Made by a program: the position numbers and the translations under genes
From: an uncultured Cetobacterium sp.
Lineage (GTDB): Bacteria; Fusobacteriota; Fusobacteriia; Fusobacteriales; Fusobacteriaceae
Direction of reading: 5' to 3'
Assembly: GCF_947072685.1 (NCBI RefSeq)
Contig: NZ_CAMTIK010000002.1
Coordinates: forward strand, 1-64,000
Length of the DNA stretch: 64,000 nt
Shown here: one piece after another, positions 13,701 to 22,544 of the stretch
Layout: the number at the start of each line of letters is the position of its first letter
Position numbering within the stretch: position 1 is the first letter of the stretch
The notes under the pieces: generated by a model
Databases searched by the model: none
The model's input: only the letters and a program-made list of their open reading frames with translations
Told to the model about the DNA's origin: nothing

Positions 13701-15644
13701 ATGTTCAAAAACAAAGATATAACAATTAGTTCTTTACTTGTAGCTCTTGGAATTGTATATGGGGATATAGGGACATCACCTCTTTATGTTATGCAGGCTA
13801 TTCTTTATACAAATGATAGTTTAGTGAGTAAAGAGTTAATATTAGGAGGAGTTTCATTAGTGTTTTGGACTCTAACATTACAAACAACTATAAAGTATGT
13901 GATACTTACTTTACAGGCGGACAATAGTGGAGAAGGAGGAATCCTTGCATTGTATGCTCTTGTAAAAAGATATTTTAAATGGCTTATAGTCCCAGCGATA
14001 ATAGGAGTTGCAGCAATTTTAGCGGATGGAATATTAACACCTCCTATCTCTGTAAGTTCCGCAATAGAGGGGCTAAATATAATAGTTCCTTTAAAAGAAA
14101 ATGTAATAATATTTATAGTTTTATTAATAATATCAATTGTTTTTTCTGTACAAAAATTTGGCACAGAAAAAATCGGAAAAATATTTGGGCCAGCTATGTT
14201 TGTATGGTTTTCTATGATTGGATCTTTTGGATTAATTCAATTGATACAACATCTAGAGGTTTTAGAAGCAATAAATCCTTATTATGCTTTCAAATTAATT
14301 AAAAATGGCAATGTTCCATATATATTAGGAGCCGTTTTTTTATGTACAACGGGAGCAGAAGCACTATATTCAGATTTAGGTCATTGTGGAAAGGAAAATA
14401 TATATTATAGCTGGATTTTTGTAAAGATAACGCTATTGCTGAGTTATTTTGGTCAAGGAGCTTACTTATTAAAAAAAGTAGGAGAAACAATCCATCATAG
14501 TCCATTTTTTTTGATAATGCCATCTTGGTTTATTATTCCCGGAGTTATAATAGCAACTATAGCGGCAATTATAGCTAGTCAAGCCTTAATATCAGGTTCT
14601 TTCACCTTAATATCAGAGGCTATCAAATTAAATATTTTTCCAAAATTAGCAATAAAATATCCGACAAATGAAAAGGGTCAAGTTTATATTGGTACTGTCA
14701 ATAAAGCTTTATTTATTGGGTGTATTGGAATAGTTTTTATTTTTAAAAAATCACAAAATATGCAAGCTGCATATGGTTTATCTATAACAATAACAATGTT
14801 AATGACAACGCTTCTTTTATCACAATATTTAAGATTTGTAAAAAATCAAAAAAAATTATGTATAATAGTTCTTTTAGTCTTTGGAAGTATAGAATTAACA
14901 TTCCTATATGCCAATAGTTTTAAAATATTGAGCGGTGGATATGTAACTTTGTTAATTACAGCTGCATTAGCTTTTATAATGTATACTTGGCATTATAGTT
15001 TTGAAATTAAAAAGAAATATTTAAAATTTGTTAATTTAAGTGACTATAAAAAGAATTTTGACATGCTAAAAAATGATAGTGAAGTTCCACTTTATGCAGG
15101 AAATGTGGTTTACTTGACAAAATCAAAGTATTGGAATCAAGTAGAACCCAAAGTTATATATTCAATCTTTAATAATGATCCTAAAAAAGCAGACAATTAT
15201 TGGTTTGTAAATATTAATGTAATGGATGAGCCTTATACAATGGAGTATACATTCAATAAAATAGATGAAAATAGAATATTTGTGGTTGATTTTAATCTTG
15301 GATTTAAAATATCTCAAGGAATAAATGTACTTTTATTTCAAGTTATTCGAGAGTTGATAAAAAATGGAGACATAATTTTTAAACCAAGAGATTATATGAT
15401 AGATTATGAAAATTTAAAAGGGATTGGAAATTTTAAATTTATTATCATAGAAGAGGTTTTAGCTTTAGAAAATGATTTTTCAACTTGGGATAGTTTTATA
15501 ATATCAACGCAATTAATTATAAAAAAATTTACAGTCTCTCCTCAAAAATGGTACGGGATAGATACAAGCGTAGTTGATGTCGAAAAAGTTCCAATTTTAT
15601 TTGGAAAAGAATTTTCTAAAGAAAATTTAAAAAGAATAGACTGA
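13701..15644 (+). CDS. kup: Kup-type potassium uptake protein
   Basis: A 647-residue low-affinity K+/H+ symporter of the inner membrane. The N-terminus ITISSLLVALGIVYGDIGTSPLYVMQAIL is diagnostic of KUP/HAK/KT. About 12 membrane segments extend to residue 430, with the family motifs LYALVKRY, FLCTTGAEALYSDLGHCG and IASQALISGSFTLISEAI; the soluble C-terminal domain follows. Length is normal for the family. ATG at 13701 follows CCGGAGG. It is transcribed alone. Confidence 0.96.
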   Translation: MFKNKDITISSLLVALGIVYGDIGTSPLYVMQAILYTNDSLVSKELILGGVSLVFWTLTLQTTIKYVILTLQADNSGEGGILALYALVKRYFKWLIVPAIIGVAAILADGILTPPISVSSAIEGLNIIVPLKENVIIFIVLLIISIVFSVQKFGTEKIGKIFGPAMFVWFSMIGSFGLIQLIQHLEVLEAINPYYAFKLIKNGNVPYILGAVFLCTTGAEALYSDLGHCGKENIYYSWIFVKITLLLSYFGQGAYLLKKVGETIHHSPFFLIMPSWFIIPGVIIATIAAIIASQALISGSFTLISEAIKLNIFPKLAIKYPTNEKGQVYIGTVNKALFIGCIGIVFIFKKSQNMQAAYGLSITITMLMTTLLLSQYLRFVKNQKKLCIIVLLVFGSIELTFLYANSFKILSGGYVTLLITAALAFIMYTWHYSFEIKKKYLKFVNLSDYKKNFDMLKNDSEVPLYAGNVVYLTKSKYWNQVEPKVIYSIFNNDPKKADNYWFVNINVMDEPYTMEYTFNKIDENRIFVVDFNLGFKISQGINVLLFQVIRELIKNGDIIFKPRDYMIDYENLKGIGNFKFIIIEEVLALENDFSTWDSFIISTQLIIKKFTVSPQKWYGIDTSVVDVEKVPILFGKEFSKENLKRID

Positions 15645-15755
15645 AGATAAGGAAAATAGCTAGAAAAGAGGGAGGCTATCTTCAAGTAAAATTTTGCAAA
15701 CTCCTACTGATTTTTTTACAAAAAAACGATTTGCGTTCACATCAATGGAATTTAA

Positions 15756-15800
15756 AAAAGCTGATTCTTGCATTGTGCAAGAATCAGCTTTTAAATATTT
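15756..15800. terminator. Terminator with 17-bp perfect stem
   Basis: AAAAGCTGATTCTTGCA (15756-15772) and TGCAAGAATCAGCTTTT (15776-15792) pair perfectly around TTG; T- and A-runs flank it, so it can act on both strands between kup and the convergent PEBP gene. Confidence 0.88.
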
Positions 15801-15849
15801 AATTTTCTTTTTCACTGGGATCAGTATAAGCCCAGAAATCTTTATTAAA

Positions 15850-16410
15850 CTATTCTTTTAAATATTTAGCTTTTAAAACAGTTTTTTCTAAAACATGACC
15901 TTCCATAGCATCATAAAGTTCATTTAAGTAAAAACCTTTTTTTAAATTTTCTAATTTTGTATCTAAGGCATATAGTGTTATTGTATATGTATGTGTTTTA
16001 TTAGGTGGAACAGGACCACCATATCTAGCAACTTCGTCTTTTGGTAAACTTCCTCCTAATAATGACCACCAGCTATTTTCACCTTGAATTAAGTTAGGAT
16101 TAGTAAGACTTGCATTCTCAGGTAAAGAAGTGATATCTTCTGGAATTAAAGTTATCCAGTGCAGCCAAATAACTCCAACAGCTTCAACGGCATCAAAGTC
16201 TTCCATTACAAGAGCAAATTGTTTAGTTCCTTTGGGTGCGTTCTCCCATTGAAGTGGAAGAGATAATGTAGGCATTCCATGGAATTGATCTTTTCCATAA
16301 GTACCATATTTTTTATCAATTACCCCATTTTTAATTCCACTACTAGAAAGTTCCAGAGAAAACGATGTTATACCAAGTAATAAAAACAAACTTAGCAATA
16401 ATTTTTTCAT
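15850..16410 (-). CDS. YbhB/YbcL-type PEBP protein, secreted
   Basis: A 186-residue paralog of the PEBP at 9880-10401 but with a signal peptide (MKKLLLSLFLLLGITSFSLE), so periplasmic. Conserved blocks: MPTLSLPLQWENAPKGTKQFALVMEDFDA, WLHWITLIPED, RYGGPVPPNKTHTYTITLYALD and GHVLEKTVLKAKY. ATG at 16410 follows AAGGAGG. Upstream to 16702 no further gene was found. Function unknown in the family. Confidence 0.92.
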   Translation of the reverse strand: MKKLLLSLFLLLGITSFSLELSSSGIKNGVIDKKYGTYGKDQFHGMPTLSLPLQWENAPKGTKQFALVMEDFDAVEAVGVIWLHWITLIPEDITSLPENASLTNPNLIQGENSWWSLLGGSLPKDEVARYGGPVPPNKTHTYTITLYALDTKLENLKKGFYLNELYDAMEGHVLEKTVLKAKYLKE

Positions 16411-16702
16411 ACTTAATTACCTCCTTAAAATAATTTCATTGTATAATTTTACAATATAAATTAATTGATTCTTTCTTTTTATGGGATTATTTATAAAAAG
16501 TTTAAATAAAAAAAGGAATATTTCATTTTTTCTATAATTAACTAGTAACTTGATGAAAATATTTTATTTTTAACAATGTTTGGGGAATGTTTACAACTAT
16601 GCGACAATACAAATCAATGTTTTTATGTAAACAAGTAATCAAGGTTCACTGAAGTTTTATTTTAGAATATATTTTGAATTAAAAAAATTGGAGGAGGTTT
16701 TA

Positions 16703-17401
16703 ATGATAGGGAAATTTTTTAAGTCAAAAGAGCATAAGCTATTAGTGGAGACAAACAATATTTTAGAAACAAAAATAGAAAAATTATCAGTAGAAGTTAG
16801 AAAAAAGGAGAATTATTTAAAGTGTAAGAATGATTTGATTTTGGTAAAAGAAAGACAAATACCTAAAGATGAATTTGATTGGAAAGATATGGAAGATAAA
16901 TTAAAAAAATTATATTCGGAAAATGCTCAATTAAGGAAAGAACTATTGAAAATAAATGAAATCATCTCAAATCAGGAAACGGAAAATTTTTATTATGTTG
17001 AAATAGAAGAGTTTTTAAGTAATGTGAAGTATAAAGATATAATTAAAAGTTTTAGATTAAATGGAATAAATTTTGTTCAATCTTTAACATTTAATTCGAT
17101 AGAAGATATTGTGGATGATGTCGATATGAAAATAGAAATTTTAAAAAAATACTACAATTTTTTGGAAGGGAATATGGAGTGGAACTTAAAAACAGCATTA
17201 ATAAAAGGAGCTAAGGTATCAAAAATATTTTCAAAGTATAGGAGACTTTGTAATGATTTAAACAATTGTCACATCTATTATACAAGTGAACTGTATAGTT
17301 ATAATTTAAAAAAAATGGAGGAATTAAACTACTCAGAAGAACAAAAAAAAGAGATAATTCGGATATATATAGAATATACTGAAGAGCGAAAAGTGAACTA
17401 G
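16703..17401 (+). CDS. Coiled-coil hypothetical protein
   Basis: A 232-residue cytoplasmic protein. Residues about 10-100 form a long coiled coil (LLVETNNILETKIEKLSVEVRKKE..., LKKLYSENAQLRKELLKINEI); the C-terminal half is helical with several aromatic residues. The ATG at 16703 is chosen because GGAGGAGG lies 6 nt upstream; a TTG at 16688 precedes that site and is rejected. Not recognised. It is followed by a terminator. Confidence 0.65.
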   Translation: MIGKFFKSKEHKLLVETNNILETKIEKLSVEVRKKENYLKCKNDLILVKERQIPKDEFDWKDMEDKLKKLYSENAQLRKELLKINEIISNQETENFYYVEIEEFLSNVKYKDIIKSFRLNGINFVQSLTFNSIEDIVDDVDMKIEILKKYYNFLEGNMEWNLKTALIKGAKVSKIFSKYRRLCNDLNNCHIYYTSELYSYNLKKMEELNYSEEQKKEIIRIYIEYTEERKVN

Positions 17402-17430
17402 TATCACCTTAAGACTCTACCAAAAAGATA

Positions 17431-17478
17431 GCCCTGATTCATTCTCTATTAGGAAGAGGATGAATCAGGGCATTTTAA
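17431..17478 (+). terminator. Terminator
   Basis: GCCCTGATTCAT (17431-17442) pairs perfectly with ATGAATCAGGGC (17460-17471), followed by ATTTT. Confidence 0.8.
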
Positions 17479-17508
17479 TAAAACTTCGAATGAGATTATT
17501 GCAATTTT

Positions 17509-17811
17509 TTATAGTTCTATATCTTCAACATTTAATTTTTCTAAAAATTTATATGAAGATTCAATTTTTTTAAATATAAAAATATTTTCTTTAATTATTT
17601 GTCCTCCAAAATCGGAGTATGTTTGATATTTTATTTTTTGAGCAAATAAGTTTTCGTCTAGCTGTACAACTTGACCAGCCACGAGTATTTTTTTTGCAGG
17701 AGAATTAAAAATTTCTCTAAGAGCATAGGCAGCTCCAGTTTTATATGATACTTTTGGTGTTGAATAACTTAACGTGGAAAGTGCTAGTAAAAATAACAAT
17801 AACTTTTTCAT
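17509..17811 (-). CDS. Small secreted hypothetical protein
   Basis: A 100-residue protein with a signal peptide (MKKLLLFLLALSTLSYS). The mature part is about 80 residues of mixed strands (ILVAGQVVQLDENLFAQKIKYQTYSDFGG). It lies 100 nt downstream of the TonB receptor on the same strand and may be its co-transcribed periplasmic partner, but it has its own ribosome site and possibly its own promoter. Not recognised. Confidence 0.65.
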   Translation of the reverse strand: MKKLLLFLLALSTLSYSTPKVSYKTGAAYALREIFNSPAKKILVAGQVVQLDENLFAQKIKYQTYSDFGGQIIKENIFIFKKIESSYKFLEKLNVEDIEL

Positions 17812-17912
17812 ATTGTACCTCCATATTGTATTTATTATTCATAATATGTATTGTAACTTATAAAACTATATTTTTAAAATATAATTTATATATGAACAGT
17901 ATTAGAAATAAC

Positions 17913-20033
17913 TTATAGTTTTATATTTCCTGAAAAATAGAAAGTTCTTTCTGGAGCCACAATAGCACTATCTTTAGTTTCAGAATAGTTATACTTATGA
18001 TTGAATATATTTTCTATTCCAAAATTTAAAGTAAAAGAGTCACTTATTTTATAATTAAAAGATATATCGGTAAAATTGTAGCTGGAGATGTTTGTGATAA
18101 AATTGTTTTCATATTTATCAAACTCTCTTATAGATGATTTTCCGATATAGTTAAATATTATTGCTGTTTCCATATTTTCATTGATTTCATAAGATAAACC
18201 AAGAGTAAGTTTACTTTTAGGAACTAATGGAATTTTATTTCGTTTATATTTTCCTTTTGTTATTTCAGTATCTATATACGAAAAGGATTCCCATAATCTG
18301 ATATTGCTGAAGTATTGTTCCAAAGAAAATTCGGTTCCAACCCTTCTAGTTTTATCTAGATTTAAATATCTCCACCCTTTTATGGCTGGGTTATGAATGT
18401 TTTTTTGTTCTATTGTTATTTCGTCATAAGTTAAAGTGCTGAAGATAGTCCAATTTAAATAAGAGTTTTGTATGAGGTCTCTGATTCCAACTTCAAAAGT
18501 GTCAGATTTTTCTGATTTAAGAGAGTTGAGATAGTAGAGACCATCAATTTTATCAGTAATCTGACCGGGTAAAGGAGATAAAAATCCTCTTTCATATCTG
18601 GAATAAAAAGCTCCAGTTTCACTATATTGGTAATTTGTTCCAACCTCTATAGCAATATTATCAGAAGTATCTTCTGAATTTATTTTTCTAGTCTCAGAAT
18701 TTTTAATAAAACTAATATGGTTGTAGTTATAACGATCTCCACCAAATTTTGAGTGCTCATATCTAATACCTGCTATAAAATCTAAGGATTCGGTGCACTT
18801 ATATCTGTTGAAGGTATAAAATCCATTTGTTTCTTTATAGACATCATTTTTAATATCTATAAAAATATCACCTTTAACTCGCATATTTTCAATGGTGTTG
18901 CCATTAATTATGGGATAGAAATATCCGGATGTTTTAATAGAAGAAAACCGATAGAGATCAGTATAGTTGTAATCATACCCTAAAATTAACTCACCACTAT
19001 CATAGAGATATTTCCCTCTTATTTTATAACCTCTAGATTTTTCTTTAAAATCTCCTTTTATTTCGTTAGAAAGATTGGGTCCTAGAATATCAAAATGGAT
19101 TAATTCAGTTTTATTTATACTGTAATCAGCAATAGAACTTTCTGTGAAATTTCTATTGTTGTTTTGTATATAGAAAGTTGTCAAAATAGTTAAATTTTCA
19201 TTTAAATTCAGCTCATAATCGAGGGAAAAATTTTCTCGGTGACTTTTACTTTCAATGGGAAATCCTGCTTTTTTTCGGTCTATAGCTAGATCTTTTTTTA
19301 AGGTAGGAGAAGAAAAATCCTTATTATCCTTAAACTTTCCAATATTTATTTTTAAATTTTGTTGCTCATCCATTTTATATATAAATCCGATATTAAAAAT
19401 ATTTGCTTCTTGAGTTTCATCATTTCGATATCCAGCTCCATTCAAATATGTATAGTTTGAATTGAAGTATAAACTTTCATTAATGTTTTTTCCAAGAGAA
19501 AAAGCTGCTTTTCTAGTATTAAAAGACATAAACCCAATCTGGCTATTAAAAAAATCTTTTTTAGAAGTAAGATTTGTGACTATGTTTATAATTCCACCTC
19601 CACTTCCAGAACCATTTAAAACAGAACCTCCACCAGGAATAATCTCTATTTTGTCTATTGAAATTAAAGCGACGCTGTTTAGAGGGAGAGTTCCCATGGA
19701 TTCATCAATAGGATTGATAGAAATTCCATCTACTAGTGTTTTAACTCTAGAAATAGCTTTATCACCATTTCCTCTCAAATCAATAACAGGGCCAAAATAT
19801 GTATTTTGAATTATAATATAGGGGACTTCTTTTAATAGACTCTCCAAATTTTTATATTCTTTTTTTTCGATGTTATCTTTATCTATAATAACAATGTTTT
19901 TATTTTCTGTTAACAGTTTTTCTTCAAAACCTGTTGTAGAAATGATAGTTGAATCTTCTAATTTTATTGTAGAGCTTGCAAAAATATTTGTAAAAGATAG
20001 AAATAAAAAAAATGGAATATATAATTGTTTCAT
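17913..20033 (-). CDS. TonB-dependent outer-membrane receptor
   Basis: A 706-residue receptor. Signal peptide to about residue 20 (ends IFASS), then plug motifs NIVIIDKDNIEKKEYKNLESLLKEVPYI, VIDLRGNGDKAISRVKTLVDG and IDKIEIIPGGGSVLNGSGSGGGIINIV, then a barrel closing with a C-terminal NIKL strand. No riboswitch precedes it and the substrate is unknown; a siderophore, heme or corrinoid are all possible. ATG at 20033 follows AGGAG. A divergent flavodoxin gene starts 147 nt away, hinting at iron-responsive control, but I see no convincing Fur box. Confidence 0.92.
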   Translation of the reverse strand: MKQLYIPFFLFLSFTNIFASSTIKLEDSTIISTTGFEEKLLTENKNIVIIDKDNIEKKEYKNLESLLKEVPYIIIQNTYFGPVIDLRGNGDKAISRVKTLVDGISINPIDESMGTLPLNSVALISIDKIEIIPGGGSVLNGSGSGGGIINIVTNLTSKKDFFNSQIGFMSFNTRKAAFSLGKNINESLYFNSNYTYLNGAGYRNDETQEANIFNIGFIYKMDEQQNLKINIGKFKDNKDFSSPTLKKDLAIDRKKAGFPIESKSHRENFSLDYELNLNENLTILTTFYIQNNNRNFTESSIADYSINKTELIHFDILGPNLSNEIKGDFKEKSRGYKIRGKYLYDSGELILGYDYNYTDLYRFSSIKTSGYFYPIINGNTIENMRVKGDIFIDIKNDVYKETNGFYTFNRYKCTESLDFIAGIRYEHSKFGGDRYNYNHISFIKNSETRKINSEDTSDNIAIEVGTNYQYSETGAFYSRYERGFLSPLPGQITDKIDGLYYLNSLKSEKSDTFEVGIRDLIQNSYLNWTIFSTLTYDEITIEQKNIHNPAIKGWRYLNLDKTRRVGTEFSLEQYFSNIRLWESFSYIDTEITKGKYKRNKIPLVPKSKLTLGLSYEINENMETAIIFNYIGKSSIREFDKYENNFITNISSYNFTDISFNYKISDSFTLNFGIENIFNHKYNYSETKDSAIVAPERTFYFSGNIKL

Positions 20034-20180
20034 ATTTCACTCCTGAATAAAAAGTTAAATGGCTCACCATTCTAATTGTGTAGTTCTATTATTTTCAGAA
20101 TATCCTTTTTATTTCTCTTGAAAAAAAATGTTATAAGGACTATAATACACTAAAAAAGTGTTGTATTTAGGAGGTATTTT

Positions 20181-20687
20181 ATGGAAAAAATAGGAGTTTT
20201 TTATAGTAGTTCTAGAGGTAAAAGTGAATTTACAGCTCAATTAGTAAAAGAGTTTTATAGTGAAAAGTGTGAAATTTATACTATTTTAAACAATGTAGAT
20301 AGAGTTAAAGAGTTTAAAAAACTTATATTTATAATTCCAACTTATGGGTGTGGAGTCTCTCATGAAGATTGGAATAAAAATTTAGAAGAATTATCAAAAA
20401 TAGATTTTAAAGATAGAGAGGTTGGTCTTATAGGAAGGGGAAATCAGGGATTTTTTGCAGCTACCTTCATCGATGGAATTCGTCCAATTTATGATATTGT
20501 TATTAAAAATAATGGTATCATCAAGGGGTTTACAGAAACTACTGATTACTCTTTTGTAAAAAGTAGAGCTGTTATTGAAGATAAATTTATTGGATTGGCT
20601 CTAGATGAAATGTTTATGCTAAAAGAAACTAAAGAAAAGCTAGAAGAATGGTTGAAATTTAACTTTGGTGATAAAGATGGAAAATAA
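20181..20687 (+). CDS. Flavodoxin-like protein
   Basis: A 168-residue FMN-type electron carrier. The phosphate-binding start IGVFYSSSRGKSEFTA replaces the usual (S/T)xTGNT loop; LIFIIPTYGCGVSHEDW and EVGLIGRGNQGFF correspond to the two isoalloxazine-contacting loops. It starts behind GGAGG. Its 3' end overlaps the next gene by 11 nt. It is divergent from the TonB receptor. Electron partner unknown. Confidence 0.85.
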   Translation: MEKIGVFYSSSRGKSEFTAQLVKEFYSEKCEIYTILNNVDRVKEFKKLIFIIPTYGCGVSHEDWNKNLEELSKIDFKDREVGLIGRGNQGFFAATFIDGIRPIYDIVIKNNGIIKGFTETTDYSFVKSRAVIEDKFIGLALDEMFMLKETKEKLEEWLKFNFGDKDGK

Positions 20688-21033
20688 TAAGCAATATATA
20701 GAATTTATCAATACATTTCAAGAGGAAAGAGACTTTTTTAAATGTCATGAAATTTTAGAAAATATTTGGATAAAAGAGACTGCTTGTAATACAAAAAAAC
20801 ATGTTTCTATAAATTTGTTGCTAATCTCAGTAGGTGTTTTACACTGGAGAAATAAAAACTTTAAGGGAGCTTTAAGTGTTTTAAGGAATTCGCTAAATGA
20901 TTATGAAGAGATGAGAGGCGAGATAGAAAAAATAGGTATAGATTCTTACAAGTTAAAAAATTTAGTTGAAGAACTTTTGATTAAAATATCTTTGAACGAA
21001 ACTTACAAAGAGGTTTATCTACCTGTTTTTTAA
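20677..21033 (+). CDS. DUF309 family protein
   Basis: A 118-residue all-helical protein with the DUF309 signature FFKCHEILENIWIKE (about residues 20-34) and a second helix block INLLLISVGVLHWRNKNFKGALSVLRNSL. The start ATG at 20677 lies within the flavodoxin gene; in-frame TTG/GTG codons 12 nt earlier have no better ribosome site. Overlap with flavodoxin implies co-transcription. Function of the family is unknown. Confidence 0.85.
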   Translation: MENNKQYIEFINTFQEERDFFKCHEILENIWIKETACNTKKHVSINLLLISVGVLHWRNKNFKGALSVLRNSLNDYEEMRGEIEKIGIDSYKLKNLVEELLIKISLNETYKEVYLPVF

Positions 21034-21048
21034 ATTTATTAATTTTTA

Positions 21049-21090
21049 GTAACATATGTTACATATTTTTTTATTTTATTGGGTTATAAT
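21049..21090 (+). promoter_or_regulatory. Crp/Fnr-type dyad at -41.5 plus TATAAT box
   Basis: The perfect 14-bp palindrome GTAACATATGTTAC (21049-21062) is followed by a -10 box TATAAT at 21085-21090 with no good -35 box. A start point about 7 nt after the -10 (near 21097) puts the palindrome centre at about -41.5, the position of class II Crp/Fnr activators. It controls the three-gene hemerythrin/DUF1858 operon, so a redox or nitrosative-stress regulator is plausible (inference). Confidence 0.6.
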
Positions 21091-21124
21091 CTAAATATAA
21101 TAAAAGAATGTGAGGAGTGATAAA

Positions 21125-21766
21125 ATGAGTTTATTTTTAGGAAAAATTCATTATTGGTTATTCAATAAAATTTTATGGTTTCAAGAACTAGAGGATAAAA
21201 TTATGGAGTTAGTTAAAGATGAAAAAATTGATAAAAAGGTCTTTAATGAAAAAATAAATAAAATTTATGGAGAAAAAATTACAAATAAAAATTTAGATGA
21301 GATAGTGGATAAAAATAATATTCATGGATGGTTGCAATCAAAAATAAACTCTTCGGAAGAAAGAGTTGCAGCTTGGGTAAAAGTTGTTTTAGAAAAGTGT
21401 GAAAATCCGATAAAAGACTTGGAAGCTATTTTTAAAGAGAAAGCTCTTATAGAAGCAAAAGATCTCAAGGTTTTTAAAAATATTTTTACTGCAAAAGAGA
21501 TATATAAAGCTGTAAATGACCGTATTTTAGATGGAATGCCTTGCGATAGAATAAATGAGATTTTAATTTTGGAAGATGAATTGGTTCAATGGAAAAGAAA
21601 AATTTGCGTTCATAAAGAATTGTGGAATAAAGAAAATATTGATGTGGAAATATTTTATCGTTTAAGAGGTGTTTGGATTGAAAATTTTATAAATGAATTG
21701 AATCCAGAATTTATTTATATAGAAAAGACGGGACCAATATTTTTTATTAGAAGAAGAGGTGAATAA
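21125..21766 (+). CDS. Hypothetical protein of the hemerythrin operon
   Basis: A 213-residue helical protein starting MSLFLGKIHYWLFNKILWFQELE. The next part is charged helix with an HGWLQSKINSSEERVAAWVKVVL segment, and it ends in a small strand region (FIYIEKTGPIFFIRRR). No cofactor motif could be identified. The ATG at 21125 follows GAGGAG; a GTG at 21110 overlaps that site. The stop overlaps the hemerythrin gene, and conserved linkage suggests a shared role in handling oxygen, NO or iron. Confidence 0.7.
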   Translation: MSLFLGKIHYWLFNKILWFQELEDKIMELVKDEKIDKKVFNEKINKIYGEKITNKNLDEIVDKNNIHGWLQSKINSSEERVAAWVKVVLEKCENPIKDLEAIFKEKALIEAKDLKVFKNIFTAKEIYKAVNDRILDGMPCDRINEILILEDELVQWKRKICVHKELWNKENIDVEIFYRLRGVWIENFINELNPEFIYIEKTGPIFFIRRRGE

Positions 21767-21767
21767 C

Positions 21768-22331
21768 TTGACAGGAATAGAACTTATGAGAGAGGAACAT
21801 AAAGAGATAAAAAGAATGCTTAAAATAGTGAGAGTGATATCTTATAAAATATTAAAAGGTGAAGAATTGGATTTTCAAGAGTTCAATCGAGTTATTTATT
21901 TTATCAGCAATTATGCCGATAATCATCACCATAAGAAAGAAGAAGAGATTCTCTTTGACAAAATGATAGAAGAATTAGGCCCGTTAGCAAAGACAATTAT
22001 AAAAAGTGGAATGTTAGTGGAACATGATTTTGGAAGACTTTATATAAGGGATTTGAAAGTTGCATTGGAGTCTTTGAAAAAGGGTGATGAATCTTCTAAA
22101 TTGGATATTATTGCAAATGCAATTTCATATACACATCTTTTAGAAAGGCATATTGATAAAGAGGATAAAGTAATATATAAATACGCAGAGAGAGAACTTT
22201 CTAAAAACACTATGACTATATTGGATAGTGAGTGTTTTAAATATGAAGAAAATAATTTAGAAGAAAAAAATAAATGTATGGCTATTTTAAAAAAATTAGA
22301 AAAAAGATATAGTGAGGAGGGAGTATTGTGA
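21768..22331 (+). CDS. Hemerythrin-domain protein
   Basis: About 187 residues with the hemerythrin HHE cation-binding four-helix bundle: LMREEHKEIKRML (first His), NYADNHHHKKEEEILFDKM (HxxxE region), MLVEHDFGRLYIRDL and YTHLLERHIDKEDKVIYKYAE (last HxxxD). These residues bind a di-iron centre able to bind O2 or NO. I prefer the TTG at 21768 because AGAGGTGA is 5 nt before it; a GTG at 21759 is possible. It sits between the unknown protein and the DUF1858 gene, overlapping the latter by GTGA. Confidence 0.88.
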   Translation: MTGIELMREEHKEIKRMLKIVRVISYKILKGEELDFQEFNRVIYFISNYADNHHHKKEEEILFDKMIEELGPLAKTIIKSGMLVEHDFGRLYIRDLKVALESLKKGDESSKLDIIANAISYTHLLERHIDKEDKVIYKYAERELSKNTMTILDSECFKYEENNLEEKNKCMAILKKLEKRYSEEGVL

Positions 22332-22507
22332 TAAAAGAGGATAGTATAATAGCGGATATTTTAAAAGAAAGACCTGAAGCAGCAAATATTTTAATAGAAT
22401 TCGGAATGGGATGTTTAGGATGCCCTTCATCCAATATGGAAACTTTAAAGGATGCTTGTTTTATACATGATATAAATTTAGATGAAGTTTTAAAAAAATT
22501 AAATTAA
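22328..22507 (+). CDS. DUF1858 redox-disulfide domain protein
   Basis: A 59-residue ORF starting with GTG at 22328, overlapping the hemerythrin stop and preceded by GTGAGGAGGGAG. It contains IIADILKERPEAANILIEFGMGCLGCPSS, the DUF1858 signature with a CxxC pair (residues about 29-32), also called the hybrid-cluster-protein-associated redox disulfide domain. An hcp gene is present in this window at 60924-62576. Probably a small thiol electron carrier for di-iron or Hcp chemistry (inference). Confidence 0.9.
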   Translation: MIKEDSIIADILKERPEAANILIEFGMGCLGCPSSNMETLKDACFIHDINLDEVLKKLN

Positions 22508-22511
22508 AAAT

Positions 22512-22544
22512 AAGAGCTCAGATATTTTCTGAGCTCTTGTTTTT
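22512..22544. terminator. Bidirectional terminator
   Basis: AAGAGCTCAGA (22512-22522) pairs with TCTGAGCTCTT (22528-22538) followed by GTTTTT. It closes the hemerythrin operon and the convergent nitroreductase gene. Confidence 0.9.

Noticed and set aside
20034-20180. Fur box between the TonB receptor and flavodoxin genes
   Set aside because: No 19-bp GATAATGATNATCATTATC-like match was found; only weak AT-rich repeats.
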